Assembly: GCA_016930275.1 (NCBI GenBank)
Contig: JAFGHA010000215.1
Coordinates: 1-61,741 of the forward strand
Origin: Chitinispirillaceae bacterium
Lineage (GTDB): Bacteria > Fibrobacterota > Chitinivibrionia > Chitinivibrionales > Chitinispirillaceae
Direction of reading: 5' to 3'
DNA: 61,741 bases
Both the position numbers and the translations under genes were made by a program. Every line of letters starts with the position of its first letter. Position 1 is the first letter of the stretch. The notes beneath the pieces were generated by a model. That model was not told where the DNA came from. It saw nothing but the letters and a program-made list of their open reading frames with translations, and did not search any database. This document shows positions 37,135-45,640 of the stretch, piece by piece.

Positions 37135-37302
37135 CAACACATATCCTGTTTACGGGTTTATATTATTGAATAAGAGCTTATTCTTTTTCAATCAGACCAA
37201 TATTTCAGATGGACAATGGTCCTTCATAACGAATCAGTGGGTCAATGTGGAGTTTTTTAACATTGGAAATATGATTCGACCAACATTCCTCAAAGGAGTA
37301 GT
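37135..37302 (+). promoter_or_regulatory. Leader region B shared by the two GH54 genes
   Basis: The 168 bases before the second GH54 gene repeat the leader at 34774-34952 with small insertions and deletions. The blocks around the ribosome binding site and CGAATCAGTGGGTC are identical. A promoter is probable in the A/T-rich part near 37150-37190. Confidence 0.7.
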
Positions 37303-38709
37303 ATGAGTTACGTAAAAAACATCAATCGTTTAATTGCAGCATTGGTAGTAACTGGCGGCCTCTGGTTTCAACAGAATGCGTTTGGCATCGAATGTCCCTG
37401 TGACATTTATGAGGAAACCGGGACACCCTGTGTCGCTGCCTACAGCACCACCCGTCTTCTTTCGGGTAAATATGAGGGCCCGCTCTATCAGGTCAAACGT
37501 GCTGACGGACAGACGAAGGATATTACAACAACGGAAGACGGTTTCGCGGATGCATCCATTCAGGATGATTTTCTCGGCAGCCAGAACGGTACGATTTCAA
37601 AACTGTACGATCAATCCGGCAACGGTAATGTTCTCACCGTCGCCAAAAAAGGATCCTACACGGGAACTGCAAGCCAGAACGATCGTGAATCGAACGCGAA
37701 GGGTCGCAAACTTAAAATCGCCGGTCATAACGTTTACGGTCTTTATATGGTTCCGCAGGATGGCTATCGGACCAACCAGGAAGGCTATAGCGGCTATCCT
37801 GCCGATGCGGGTGCCGCCAAAAATGTACCGAAAGGCAATGCTGCGCAAGGTATCTACGCGGTGGTCGATGGCAAACGCCCCGGTAACCATTGCTGCTGGG
37901 ACTTCGGAAATGCCTCGACGAACAACGACCATGGTCCGACCGGTCAGATGAATACACTGTTTTTCGGAAGTACCCCCTCATGGTGGGGCTGGGGAAAAGG
38001 CGGCGGCGGCGGCGACGGCCCATGGTTCATGAATGACATGGAAGCAGGTGTCTGGGCCGGCGGCTCCGGAGCATCAAATGTTACCACCAATTCCAATCCG
38101 AAGGTCACCTGGGAGTTTGCGTTCGGTATTTCAAAAACGAGTACGGATGGCGGCAGAGCAAAGTATTGTCTGAGAGTTGCCGATGCGGTGGCAGGTCAAC
38201 CCAACAGCAACATCGTAACCGGGTGGGACGGCGATGCCCCTTCGACATGGAAAATGGAAGGCGGGATTCTTCTCGGTATCGGTGGTGACAACAGTAATTC
38301 GTCGTTCGGTACGTTTTTTGAAGGATGTGTTACCGCCGGTCGTCCGTCGGATGCCGTCGATGCCAGGATTCTGAAAAACGTACAGGATGCCCATTACGGA
38401 AGTGACGTACCCGTGGCGACATCCCTTGATGTACGGAAAGCCGGCATATCGAATTCATTCACGGTCGGTTATGCTCCGTCAACAACCAGCGCGATTATCC
38501 GATATTCGCTCGAAAGCGGATGCGATGTTAATATGCATGTTTTCAATCAGCAGGGCAGACAGATCGCGAAGATCGCGTCCGGTATGAAACCTGCGGGAAA
38601 ACATGAATCGATCTGGAATACCAGCAAGGCCGCCCCCGGCGTATATGTAGTGAAAACAGCCATAAACGGGACAACCGGATGGACCGATAAAATCATTGTC
38701 GGTAAATAA
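37303..38709 (+). CDS. GH54 alpha-L-arabinofuranosidase, copy 2, with sorting-type tail
   Basis: This 468-residue paralog of the previous enzyme matches it along its whole length, with signal peptide, CPCDIYEETGTPC, KLYDQSGNGNVL, nucleophile Glu247 (NDMEAGVW) and acid/base Asp329 (GGDNSN), and a similar sorting tail ending TDKIIVGK. It carries a glycine-rich loop (GKGGGGGDGPW) near residue 235 that the first copy lacks. The AAAGGAG site and start are the same as copy 1. Both catalytic residues are kept, so both copies should be active; the loop next to the nucleophile could change substrate preference. Confidence 0.92.
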   Translation: MSYVKNINRLIAALVVTGGLWFQQNAFGIECPCDIYEETGTPCVAAYSTTRLLSGKYEGPLYQVKRADGQTKDITTTEDGFADASIQDDFLGSQNGTISKLYDQSGNGNVLTVAKKGSYTGTASQNDRESNAKGRKLKIAGHNVYGLYMVPQDGYRTNQEGYSGYPADAGAAKNVPKGNAAQGIYAVVDGKRPGNHCCWDFGNASTNNDHGPTGQMNTLFFGSTPSWWGWGKGGGGGDGPWFMNDMEAGVWAGGSGASNVTTNSNPKVTWEFAFGISKTSTDGGRAKYCLRVADAVAGQPNSNIVTGWDGDAPSTWKMEGGILLGIGGDNSNSSFGTFFEGCVTAGRPSDAVDARILKNVQDAHYGSDVPVATSLDVRKAGISNSFTVGYAPSTTSAIIRYSLESGCDVNMHVFNQQGRQIAKIASGMKPAGKHESIWNTSKAAPGVYVVKTAINGTTGWTDKIIVGK

Positions 38710-38730
38710 AAGTCCCTGATCAGCTTTCGA

Positions 38731-38766
38731 TGTCCTCTCTCCGGACCGGAGAGGGGACATTTTTTT
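38731..38766 (+). terminator. Rho-independent terminator after GH54 copy 2
   Basis: A stem of TGTCCTCTCTCC (38731-38742) with GGAGAGGGGACA (38748-38759), including one G-U pair, is followed by seven Ts. It resembles the terminator of copy 1 and closes the enzyme island. Confidence 0.92.
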
Positions 38767-38853
38767 ATCTGTACCGACCGGCATGTCGGGAATCTCATTG
38801 ACAGGTTTCCGACCGGGATCGAACCCAATGGAGTGCCGATTGGAATCAGTTCT

Positions 38854-39900
38854 TCATCCGACCAGGTCGCGTATCGATTCAGAAAAAGGCGGGCGGGCAA
38901 TCCCGTTCTCGGTAATGAACGCGGTAATCAGCGCTGCGGGGGTCACGTCAAACGCGGGATTGAACACCGGTACCCCGACCGGCGCGGTCCGTTTGCCGAA
39001 GCCGCAGGTGATCTCCGTTTCATCCCGTTCCTCAATCGGTATTTCTTTCCCGGTAGCGAGCGTTAGATCGAAGGTCGACGACGGCGCGGCGACATAAAAC
39101 GGTATATTGTGTGCTCTGGCGAGTAATGCCACTCCGTAGGTACCGATTTTGTTTGCAGTATCGCCGTTGGCGGTAATCCGGTCGGCTCCCACGATCACGG
39201 CACCAACCTTTCCCTGCGCCATGACGGTTGCGGCCATGTTGTCGCATATGCAGACTACCGGAATACCCGCCTTCTGCAGTTCAAATGCGGTGATACGCGA
39301 TCCCTGCAGCAGTGGCCGTGTTTCGTCGGAATACACCGTGAAGAGTTTCCCCTGTTCGGCGGCCACGTAGACCGGGGCAAGTGCGGTACCGTATTCCGCG
39401 GTGGCCAGTCCTCCCGCGTTGCAATGCGTGAGAATCGCGTCGACGCCTTCGAGCAGCTTCGCCCCGTGCTCTCCTATCGCGCGCCCCATCGCACGGTCCT
39501 CCTCCAGAATGGCGACCGCTTCATCAAGGAGTCCCTTTTTGACATCGGCAACCTTTCCCGCTGCCGCGAGATCACGGGCTTTATGTTTCATACGGTTGAC
39601 CGCCCACGCCAGATTCACGGCTGTAGGGCGTGAACTGTCGAGGTAATCTCCGTTTTTAACCAGCAGTTCGAGCAAATCGTTGCAACTCCCCGTTTCGGGA
39701 TAGTCACGGATTGCGATATAACAACCGAACGCTCCGGCGATTCCGATTGCCGGCGCGCCCCGTACTTTCAGTATTTTGATTGCCAGATACATTTGTTCGA
39801 CGGTATCGATCCGTTCATACACCAGTTCCAACGGCAGAAGGGTCTGATCGACGATCTTTACCCCTCCGTCAACCCAGTCGATCGTTTTCAAACGCACCAT
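38854..39900 (-). CDS. mtnA: S-methyl-5-thioribose-1-phosphate isomerase
   Basis: The 348-residue protein matches MtnA along its length: KVRGAPAIGIAGAFG near residue 45, HCNAGGLATAEYGTAL, DETRPLLQGSRITAFEL, GADRITANGDTANKIGTY (the catalytic Asp region) and PSSTFDLTL. It converts methylthioribose-1-phosphate to methylthioribulose-1-phosphate in the methionine salvage pathway. The fold is shared with eIF2B subunits, but these motifs are specific to MtnA. AAGGAG precedes the ATG. No other salvage gene is near. Confidence 0.95.
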   Translation of the reverse strand: MVRLKTIDWVDGGVKIVDQTLLPLELVYERIDTVEQMYLAIKILKVRGAPAIGIAGAFGCYIAIRDYPETGSCNDLLELLVKNGDYLDSSRPTAVNLAWAVNRMKHKARDLAAAGKVADVKKGLLDEAVAILEEDRAMGRAIGEHGAKLLEGVDAILTHCNAGGLATAEYGTALAPVYVAAEQGKLFTVYSDETRPLLQGSRITAFELQKAGIPVVCICDNMAATVMAQGKVGAVIVGADRITANGDTANKIGTYGVALLARAHNIPFYVAAPSSTFDLTLATGKEIPIEERDETEITCGFGKRTAPVGVPVFNPAFDVTPAALITAFITENGIARPPFSESIRDLVG

Positions 39901-40106
39901 AAGTACTCCTTAATTCGTCATGTTCTCCACCGCCCCCCCCCCTCTTCCAAAGAGAAGGCGGAGAATAGGTATTACAGGTAGTTCGTTCCATTTTTCCCTC
40001 TCTTGTAGGAGAGAGAATGCCGGGGGGAAGTCCCGAACGTTACAATAGAATTTCTCCCATTTTACCCGGAGAACTTCCGTCAATTTTAACGTGTGTATAA
40101 AACACG

Positions 40107-40142
40107 AACCCCCCGATACCGCAGACCGGTACCGGAGGGTTG
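40107..40142 (-). terminator. Probable terminator of the EF-G-like gene
   Basis: A near-palindrome (AACCC...CCGATACC / GGTACCGG...AGGGTT) lies 23 bases past the stop on the minus strand and is followed there by a modest T-rich segment (CGTGTTTTATAC). The imperfect stem and weak U tract make this a moderate call. Confidence 0.6.
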
Positions 40143-40164
40143 AAGTTACCGGTTTTCGATGCGA

Positions 40165-42252
40165 TCAGGCTTCCTGTTCGACTTCCTGTTTGTGCTGCTC
40201 GATAATTTTCTTGGCAAGTTCACTCGGAACCTGTTCATAATGGGAGAATTTCTTCGTGTAAAAACCCCGGCCCTGCGTAAGTGCCCGCAATGAGGTGGAA
40301 TAGGTCATCACCTCCGATTCGGGTACCTTGGCGGTGATAACCTGGGATTTACCAACGGGATTCATGCCGCCGATCTTTCCGCGACGGGAAGACATATCAC
40401 CCATTATATCACCGGTATAATCCTCCGGTACGGTGATCTGCATATCCACCACCGGCTCAAGCAGAATGGGAGACGACATTTCGAACGCCTTTTTGAAGAC
40501 CTCCCTACCGGCGATCTGGAAGGCGATATCCTTCGAATCGACCGGATGCATCTTTCCGTCAACGAGTGTCACTTTCACGTCAACGATCGGATACCCTGCG
40601 ATAATTCCTTCGTTCAGTTTCTGACGAATACCTTTGTCAACACTGGGGCGCAATGACTGATCGATCACTCCCCCGACGATCTTATCGACGAATTCATACC
40701 CTGCACTGCGCGGTTGGGGTTCAATGTCAATGAATACCCTCGCATACTGACCGGCGCCACCGCTCTGTTTTTTGTGCGTGTACTCAACATATTTCGCCGA
40801 TTTGGTTATCGTTTCACGATAGGAAATCTTCGGCTGCTTGCGGTCCACCTCCACCTTGAAACGGTTCTTGAGATTCTCGAGGATAACGTCGATCTGAATA
40901 TCACCCATCGCCGAAAGTATCGACTGATGAATATCCGGGTGGAATTTATAGGTGAAACTGGTATCTTCCTCGTGAAGTTTGGCGAGACCGGTACTGATTT
41001 TATCTTCATCGCCCTTGTCTTTGGCTGAAATGGCAACGGCAACCAGTGGATCGGGCAGTTGCACGGGAGGTACCTGGTATTTGACGGATTTGTCGTCCAG
41101 TGTATCGTTCGTATGCGTATCCTTGAGTTTCAGCAGCCCACCGATATCACCGGCGACAATTTCGGTAGTATCGGTACGCTCTTTTCCTCTGAGGAAATAC
41201 ATACTGCCGACCCGCTCTCCCGAGCCTTTCGTCGCATTGACCATATCGGTGCCGGTTTTAAGTTTTCCGGAAAATACCCGAACGATGTTGATTTCACCGA
41301 GATGTTCCTCTGAAATGGTTTTGAAAACAAACGCCGTTGCCGGACCATTTTCGGAACAGGGAACCTGTTTTTCTTCATCACCTTCAAGTACGGTCATTTC
41401 GGTGCGACTCTCAGCCGAGGGGCAAAGGTTGACAATTTTTGTCAGAAGCTGATCGACACCGACATTGTGCAACGCGCATCCTGCAATCACCGGGAAAACC
41501 GTCCCGGACAATACGCCGGCCTTGAGCCCCTTGCGGATTTCCTCATCCGTCAGCGCTCCGTTCTCGAAGTAGTTGTTCATCAACTCTTCGTCGGTTTCAG
41601 CCACCGATTCCATCAGTGCCTGACGCAACTCCTCGACCTGATCGTTCATCTCGGCGGGGATGTCGATTTTTTTGCCGTTACCGTCGCCGTCACGCGTATA
41701 TTCGAACGCTTCCTTGCTGACCAGATCGATCACTCCCTTGAATGCCGCTCCTTTTCCAATCGGAATTACGATCGGGGCGACCGCCGTGCCGAAACTGCCT
41801 TTCATGGCGTCGAGTGTTTTTCCGAAATCGGCGTTTTCCTTGTCACATCCATTAACAAAGAATACCCGTGACACCTTGACACTGTCCATGAAGGTGGAAA
41901 CGATCTCGGTGCCCACCTGAATACCGTCGGCGGCATCGATCAGCACCACGGCGGTCTCAACCACATGCAGGGCGGCACGGGCGTCGCCGAGAAAATCAAG
42001 AAATCCGGGGGTATCGAGAATATTGATTTTATTGTCTTTCCATTCACAGAAACCGGCATGCATGGAAATGGTCATTTTCCGTTCTTTTTCATCTGCACGT
42101 GCATCGAAGATACTGCTGCCGTTATCAACTTTACCGAGTTTCGAAGTTGCCTTTGCCGTAAAACAGACGTTTTCGAGCAGTGTTGTTTTGCCGACACCGC
42201 CATGAGAAATAAAACAGACATTGCGAATGGAACCAGCCTGATATGTCTTCAT
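40165..42252 (-). CDS. EF-G-like translational GTPase (FusA2-type paralog)
   Basis: The 695-residue protein has the full EF-G domain order. The P-loop reads SHGGVGKTT (16-24) instead of AHVDAGKTT, G3 reads DTPGF (80-84) with Phe replacing the catalytic His, and G4 reads NGCD (134-137) instead of NKxD. Domain IV contains KQSGGAGQYARV and domain V SSRRGKIGGMNP, so ribosome-binding parts are conserved. Such paralogs are known in many bacteria and differ from the main EF-G; this one may act in recycling or under special conditions. GAGGAT precedes the ATG. It is not in a str operon. Confidence 0.88.
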   Translation of the reverse strand: MKTYQAGSIRNVCFISHGGVGKTTLLENVCFTAKATSKLGKVDNGSSIFDARADEKERKMTISMHAGFCEWKDNKINILDTPGFLDFLGDARAALHVVETAVVLIDAADGIQVGTEIVSTFMDSVKVSRVFFVNGCDKENADFGKTLDAMKGSFGTAVAPIVIPIGKGAAFKGVIDLVSKEAFEYTRDGDGNGKKIDIPAEMNDQVEELRQALMESVAETDEELMNNYFENGALTDEEIRKGLKAGVLSGTVFPVIAGCALHNVGVDQLLTKIVNLCPSAESRTEMTVLEGDEEKQVPCSENGPATAFVFKTISEEHLGEINIVRVFSGKLKTGTDMVNATKGSGERVGSMYFLRGKERTDTTEIVAGDIGGLLKLKDTHTNDTLDDKSVKYQVPPVQLPDPLVAVAISAKDKGDEDKISTGLAKLHEEDTSFTYKFHPDIHQSILSAMGDIQIDVILENLKNRFKVEVDRKQPKISYRETITKSAKYVEYTHKKQSGGAGQYARVFIDIEPQPRSAGYEFVDKIVGGVIDQSLRPSVDKGIRQKLNEGIIAGYPIVDVKVTLVDGKMHPVDSKDIAFQIAGREVFKKAFEMSSPILLEPVVDMQITVPEDYTGDIMGDMSSRRGKIGGMNPVGKSQVITAKVPESEVMTYSTSLRALTQGRGFYTKKFSHYEQVPSELAKKIIEQHKQEVEQEA

Positions 42253-42699
42253 ATATCCTCCGAAAATGTAAACAGATTGATCTCACGGTAAAGGCTTACC
42301 GAGAAGGTGACATCAATTCGTCTCTGTAAATCCTTAAACGTTTGAATTTCCGTTGAGACGGGAATTAATGAATATATAAAGGGCACGCGGCGCATGCAAT
42401 AACAGATTAAATCAGTGAAATCCGGCAATTTTCCGAAGTTGATGTCCGTAACGCATAAAAAAAAATGTCCACAAATATCCTCAAAAAGAGTCGGTGGAAG
42501 AAATCAGGTCAAACGTAATCATCGGTTGTCAGGTTTGTACTCGCTTCGGAGAAGGGATCAGGATCGCTGAAGAAACCAACCACTGCCCCACCCCGGCGTT
42601 AGCCGGACTTTCATGCCATCAGGGACAGCCGGAACGGGTATACAGACTACTTTTTAAAGTTCATAAAAGTCTGTTCGGAAAGGGGAACAATACCGTTCA
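42253..42699. other. Intergenic region between tRNA-Ala terminator and EF-G-like gene
   Basis: This 447-base spacer is A/T-rich at its left end (42350-42380) and includes the presumed promoter of the minus-strand EF-G-like gene. An 102-codon open frame here runs into the tRNA and is not credible. I checked for SRP RNA, 6S and common riboswitch patterns and saw none. Confidence 0.35.
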
Positions 42700-42702
42700 A
42701 TT

Positions 42703-42748
42703 AAAAAAGGATCGTAATCTCTTGTTTTCAAGTGAGTTACGATCCTTT
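42703..42748 (-). terminator. Terminator of tRNA-Ala
   Basis: A perfect 12-bp stem (AAAGGATCGTAA at 42706-42717 with TTACGATCCTTT at 42737-42748) lies just past the tRNA 3' end. On the minus strand it is followed by a U run (A tract 42703-42708). Confidence 0.85.
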
Positions 42749-42755
42749 ATTTTTA

Positions 42756-42828
42756 TGGAGCAGAGGGGGTTCGAACCCCTGACCCTCAGACTGCCAGCCT
42801 GATGCTCTCCCAACTGAGCTACAGCCCC
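42756..42828 (-). tRNA. tRNA-Ala (anticodon GGC)
   Basis: The minus strand folds into a 73-base cloverleaf. The acceptor 5' strand is GGGGCTG and the 3' strand CTGCTCC, with the G3-U70 wobble pair that identifies tRNA-Ala. The D arm is GCTC/GAGC, the anticodon loop CTGGCAG (GGC, reading GCC/GCU), and the T arm AGGGG-TTCGAAC-CCCCT. Position 6-67 of the acceptor stem is a U-U mismatch. The CCA end is not encoded. Confidence 0.93.
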
Positions 42829-43195
42829 TTAAAGATGATAAAAAGTACAACAATACACCTTTCGCAGTCAATATGTTTTGCCGGTTTCGGAAAAATCGAA
42901 AGTACACCGGTATACCGTTCTTCAACAGGTGTACGATGACCTCACGGATGGTAACATACGCCGGGATTATCAGTGAATATAATCAGATAGTATATTTCCT
43001 GACTGATGCATTATATGGTGATTGAACCGTATGAATTCCTTGCCCGGTAACCGCATCAAGCGGTAACCATCATTATTTATGCTACTCATACTACCGGAAC
43101 TGAGCTGGTGCATTCCGTTGCCGGTACCGGACGAGTGACCGCCGGTAGAATCGTTCCGTGACCACTCCCGGATTCACTGCGTGAAGGATACTGTT
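42829..43195. other. Intergenic region between tRNA-Ala and a beta-barrel-like gene
   Basis: These 367 bases hold the promoter of the tRNA on the minus side and of the following gene on the plus side. No coding frame or structured RNA is evident. GAAGGA near 43183 is the ribosome binding site for the ATG at 43196. Confidence 0.35.
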
Positions 43196-43780
43196 ATGAG
43201 AGGTATGATTTCCGTAATCGTGACACTTACCGTGCTGGCTGTTCCATCGGAATCGGCCACGACGGAAACATTCAGTGCACGGAAAGGTGACCTGTGGCTC
43301 GGCGGTAGCCTGATGTTTACCAGTAAGGGCTATCTGGAAGAGGATTACCCCAGGTATACCAGATTCCGTCTGGCTCCCATATTCCGTTCCTTTCCGATCA
43401 CCCATCTCTTTATCGGGCCGAAATTCGCCTGGAGCAGTCAGTTTTTTTACGGTTACAAGCTGCATGCCGTTGATCTCGGCGGTGAGCTCGGTTACGCATT
43501 CCCGGTTGCTGTCCTCCCCTACCTACTCTGTGGACCTCATGTGACCTTGTACAGCGATACGCACCAGTCCGCCACGATGGTCAATATCCCCATCTCCGGA
43601 GGAGTAATCATTCCGCTCGCCGGAAATCTCGGAATGCAATTCGAACTGGGATATTCACTCGGATTCCGTGACGGAACGACCTCAAGTGTCATTTCCGTCG
43701 GACTCGGCGTCTGCGGTCTGGGAAGAACCGTGGCGGTATCGGTACTCAACAGCATAAATGCCGTCAGCAACGATTTCTGA
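43196..43780 (+). CDS. Putative outer membrane beta-barrel protein
   Basis: The 194-residue product has a signal peptide (MISVIVTLTVLAVPSESA) and a series of amphipathic strands with alternating hydrophobic residues (LWLGGSLMFTSKGY, YKLHAVDLGGELGYAF, VNIPISGGVIIPL, MQFELGYSLGF), which fits a small eight-stranded outer membrane barrel. I do not recognise a named family. The start at 43196 has GAAGGA 7-8 bases upstream. It is convergent with glnS; an inverted repeat lies in between. Confidence 0.65.
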   Translation: MRGMISVIVTLTVLAVPSESATTETFSARKGDLWLGGSLMFTSKGYLEEDYPRYTRFRLAPIFRSFPITHLFIGPKFAWSSQFFYGYKLHAVDLGGELGYAFPVAVLPYLLCGPHVTLYSDTHQSATMVNIPISGGVIIPLAGNLGMQFELGYSLGFRDGTTSSVISVGLGVCGLGRTVAVSVLNSINAVSNDF

Positions 43781-43799
43781 TACTTCACTGAACGGAAAA

Positions 43800-43830
43800 C
43801 CGGCTCCCGGAAAGCGGTTCCCGGAGCCGG
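43800..43830. repeat. GC-rich inverted repeat between convergent genes
   Basis: CCGGCTCC (43800-43807) and GGAGCCGG (43823-43830) form an 8-bp perfect stem in the 110-base gap between the barrel gene and glnS, both of which end here. There is no T tract on either side, so it may be a transcription end or RNA 3' stabiliser but is not a canonical terminator. Confidence 0.5.
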
Positions 43831-43890
43831 TGGTACCCGGTATCTGCTCAAAATTGACATTTAAGTCATCAAAAAGCACCGTACTACCGC

Positions 43891-45612
43891 TTACTTGTTC
43901 TGTGCACCTTTTTTACTGATTCTCGCCCACTCATCCCGTAAACCGACGGTTCTGTTGAAAACCATTGAATCCGGTGTGGAGGTTGTGTCGGCACAATAAT
44001 ACCCGAGCCGTTCGAACTGCACCACAGTACCGATACCGCACTCCGCAAGTGCCGGCTCAATTTTACAACCCCGCAGAATCTGCAGTGAATCGGGATTGAG
44101 ATTACTCGTAAAATCGCCATCGGGCGCATCATCGGGGTTTTCTTTGGTAAACAGGTGATTGTAGAGCCGGACTTCGGCATCGAGCGCATGCGCGGCACTC
44201 ACCCAGTGGATGGTTGCTTTGGGAGAGCGCCCGTCCGGAGACGAACCGCCTTTCGTCTGCGGATCGTACGTACAGTGCAGTACTGTTACCGCACCGGTCT
44301 GCGGATCTTTTTCAACACCGGTACAGGTGATGAAATAAGCATACCGGAGCCGGACTTCACGGCCGGGGGCCAGCCGGAAAAACTTTTTTGGCGGTTCCTC
44401 CATGAAATCGGCCGCTTCGATGTACAATGTCTTTGAAAACGGCAGCTTCCGGCTTCCCGCTGCGGGATCTTCGGGATTGTTTATCGCATCGACTTCCTCC
44501 ACCAGATCTTCAGGATAGTTGTCGATGACGACTTTGACCGGAGCCTGCACCGCCATGAACCGGGCGGCACGTTTGTTGAGATCTTCCCGGAGACAATGCT
44601 CCAGAAGAGCGAAATCGACGATACTGTCCCGCTTGGCAACACCGATACGGTCACAGAATGTCCGGATCGCTTCCGGGGTATAGCCGCGTCGCCGCATACC
44701 CCCGAGCGTGGGCATACGCGGATCATCCCATCCGTCAACCTGCCCCTTTTTCACCATCTGAAGCAGTTTGCGTTTGCTCATGACGGTATAGGTCAGGTTG
44801 AGCCGGGCGAATTCAATCTGTTGCGGATGATGTATCGGAAGTTGATCGATGAACCAGTCGTAGAGCGGCCGGTGATCCTCGAACTCCAGCGAGCAGAGTG
44901 AGTGGGTTACTCCCTCGATCGAATCTTCGAGACCATGTGCCCAGTCGTACATCGGATAGACATTCCAGGTCGATCCGCTGCGATGGTGAGGTACTTTCAG
45001 AATCCGGTACATCACCGGATCTCGCATGTTCATATTCGGATGCGCCATGTTGATCTTCGCACGCAGCACGTGCGAGCCGTCGGGAAATTCACCCGCCTGC
45101 ATCCGGGTGAACAGATCGAGGTTCTCCTCGACCGTCCGGTTTCGGAAGGGACTCTCCTTTCCCGGCTGGGTGAGCGTTCCACGGTATTCACGGATCTGTT
45201 CGGCGTTCAGGTCGTCAACGTAGGCCTTGCCGTCTTTAATCAGTTTCACCGCCCATTCGTACATTTCAGGGAAGTAATCGGACGCATAATACAGATGTTT
45301 TCCCCAGTCGAATCCGAGCCACTTCACGTCCCGCTGAATCGATTCGACGTACTCTTCCTCCTCTTTGCTCGGATTGGTGTCATCATAGCGCAGATGACAT
45401 TCACCGCCGAATTCCCGCGCCATTCCGAAGTCGATGCAGATTGCCTTGGCATGACCGATATGCAGATATCCGTTCGGTTCAGGCGGAAAACGGGTGACCA
45501 CTTTCCCCCCGAATCTTCCCGTCCGGTTGTGTTCCTTTATAATATCCCTGATAAAATTTGCGGCCTGCTGCGGTGCATCCGCAGCCGTGTCGTCACGGGG
45601 TGTTGTCTCCAT
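43891..45612 (-). CDS. glnS: Glutaminyl-tRNA synthetase
   Basis: The 573-residue protein is a class I synthetase with [16 protein letters not shown] (HIGH motif) near residue 44, RYDDTNP, and the KMSKS-equivalent VMSKRKL. The C-terminal half contains the beta-barrel anticodon-binding domain with [10 protein letters not shown] and FERLGYYC, as in GlnRS and not GluRS. It charges tRNA-Gln directly, which implies the cell does not depend only on the Glu-to-Gln transamidation route. GAGGAATTC precedes the ATG. It lies 28 bases downstream of gltX and is probably co-transcribed with it. Confidence 0.96.
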   Translation of the reverse strand: METTPRDDTAADAPQQAANFIRDIIKEHNRTGRFGGKVVTRFPPEPNGYLHIGHAKAICIDFGMAREFGGECHLRYDDTNPSKEEEEYVESIQRDVKWLGFDWGKHLYYASDYFPEMYEWAVKLIKDGKAYVDDLNAEQIREYRGTLTQPGKESPFRNRTVEENLDLFTRMQAGEFPDGSHVLRAKINMAHPNMNMRDPVMYRILKVPHHRSGSTWNVYPMYDWAHGLEDSIEGVTHSLCSLEFEDHRPLYDWFIDQLPIHHPQQIEFARLNLTYTVMSKRKLLQMVKKGQVDGWDDPRMPTLGGMRRRGYTPEAIRTFCDRIGVAKRDSIVDFALLEHCLREDLNKRAARFMAVQAPVKVVIDNYPEDLVEEVDAINNPEDPAAGSRKLPFSKTLYIEAADFMEEPPKKFFRLAPGREVRLRYAYFITCTGVEKDPQTGAVTVLHCTYDPQTKGGSSPDGRSPKATIHWVSAAHALDAEVRLYNHLFTKENPDDAPDGDFTSNLNPDSLQILRGCKIEPALAECGIGTVVQFERLGYYCADTTSTPDSMVFNRTVGLRDEWARISKKGAQNK

Positions 45613-45640
45613 GAATTCCTCACAAGGGTGATATTTTGGA

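Noticed and set aside
42253-42699. SRP or 6S RNA in the gap near tRNA-Ala
   Set aside because: The conserved SRP tetraloop region and 6S fold were not recognised.
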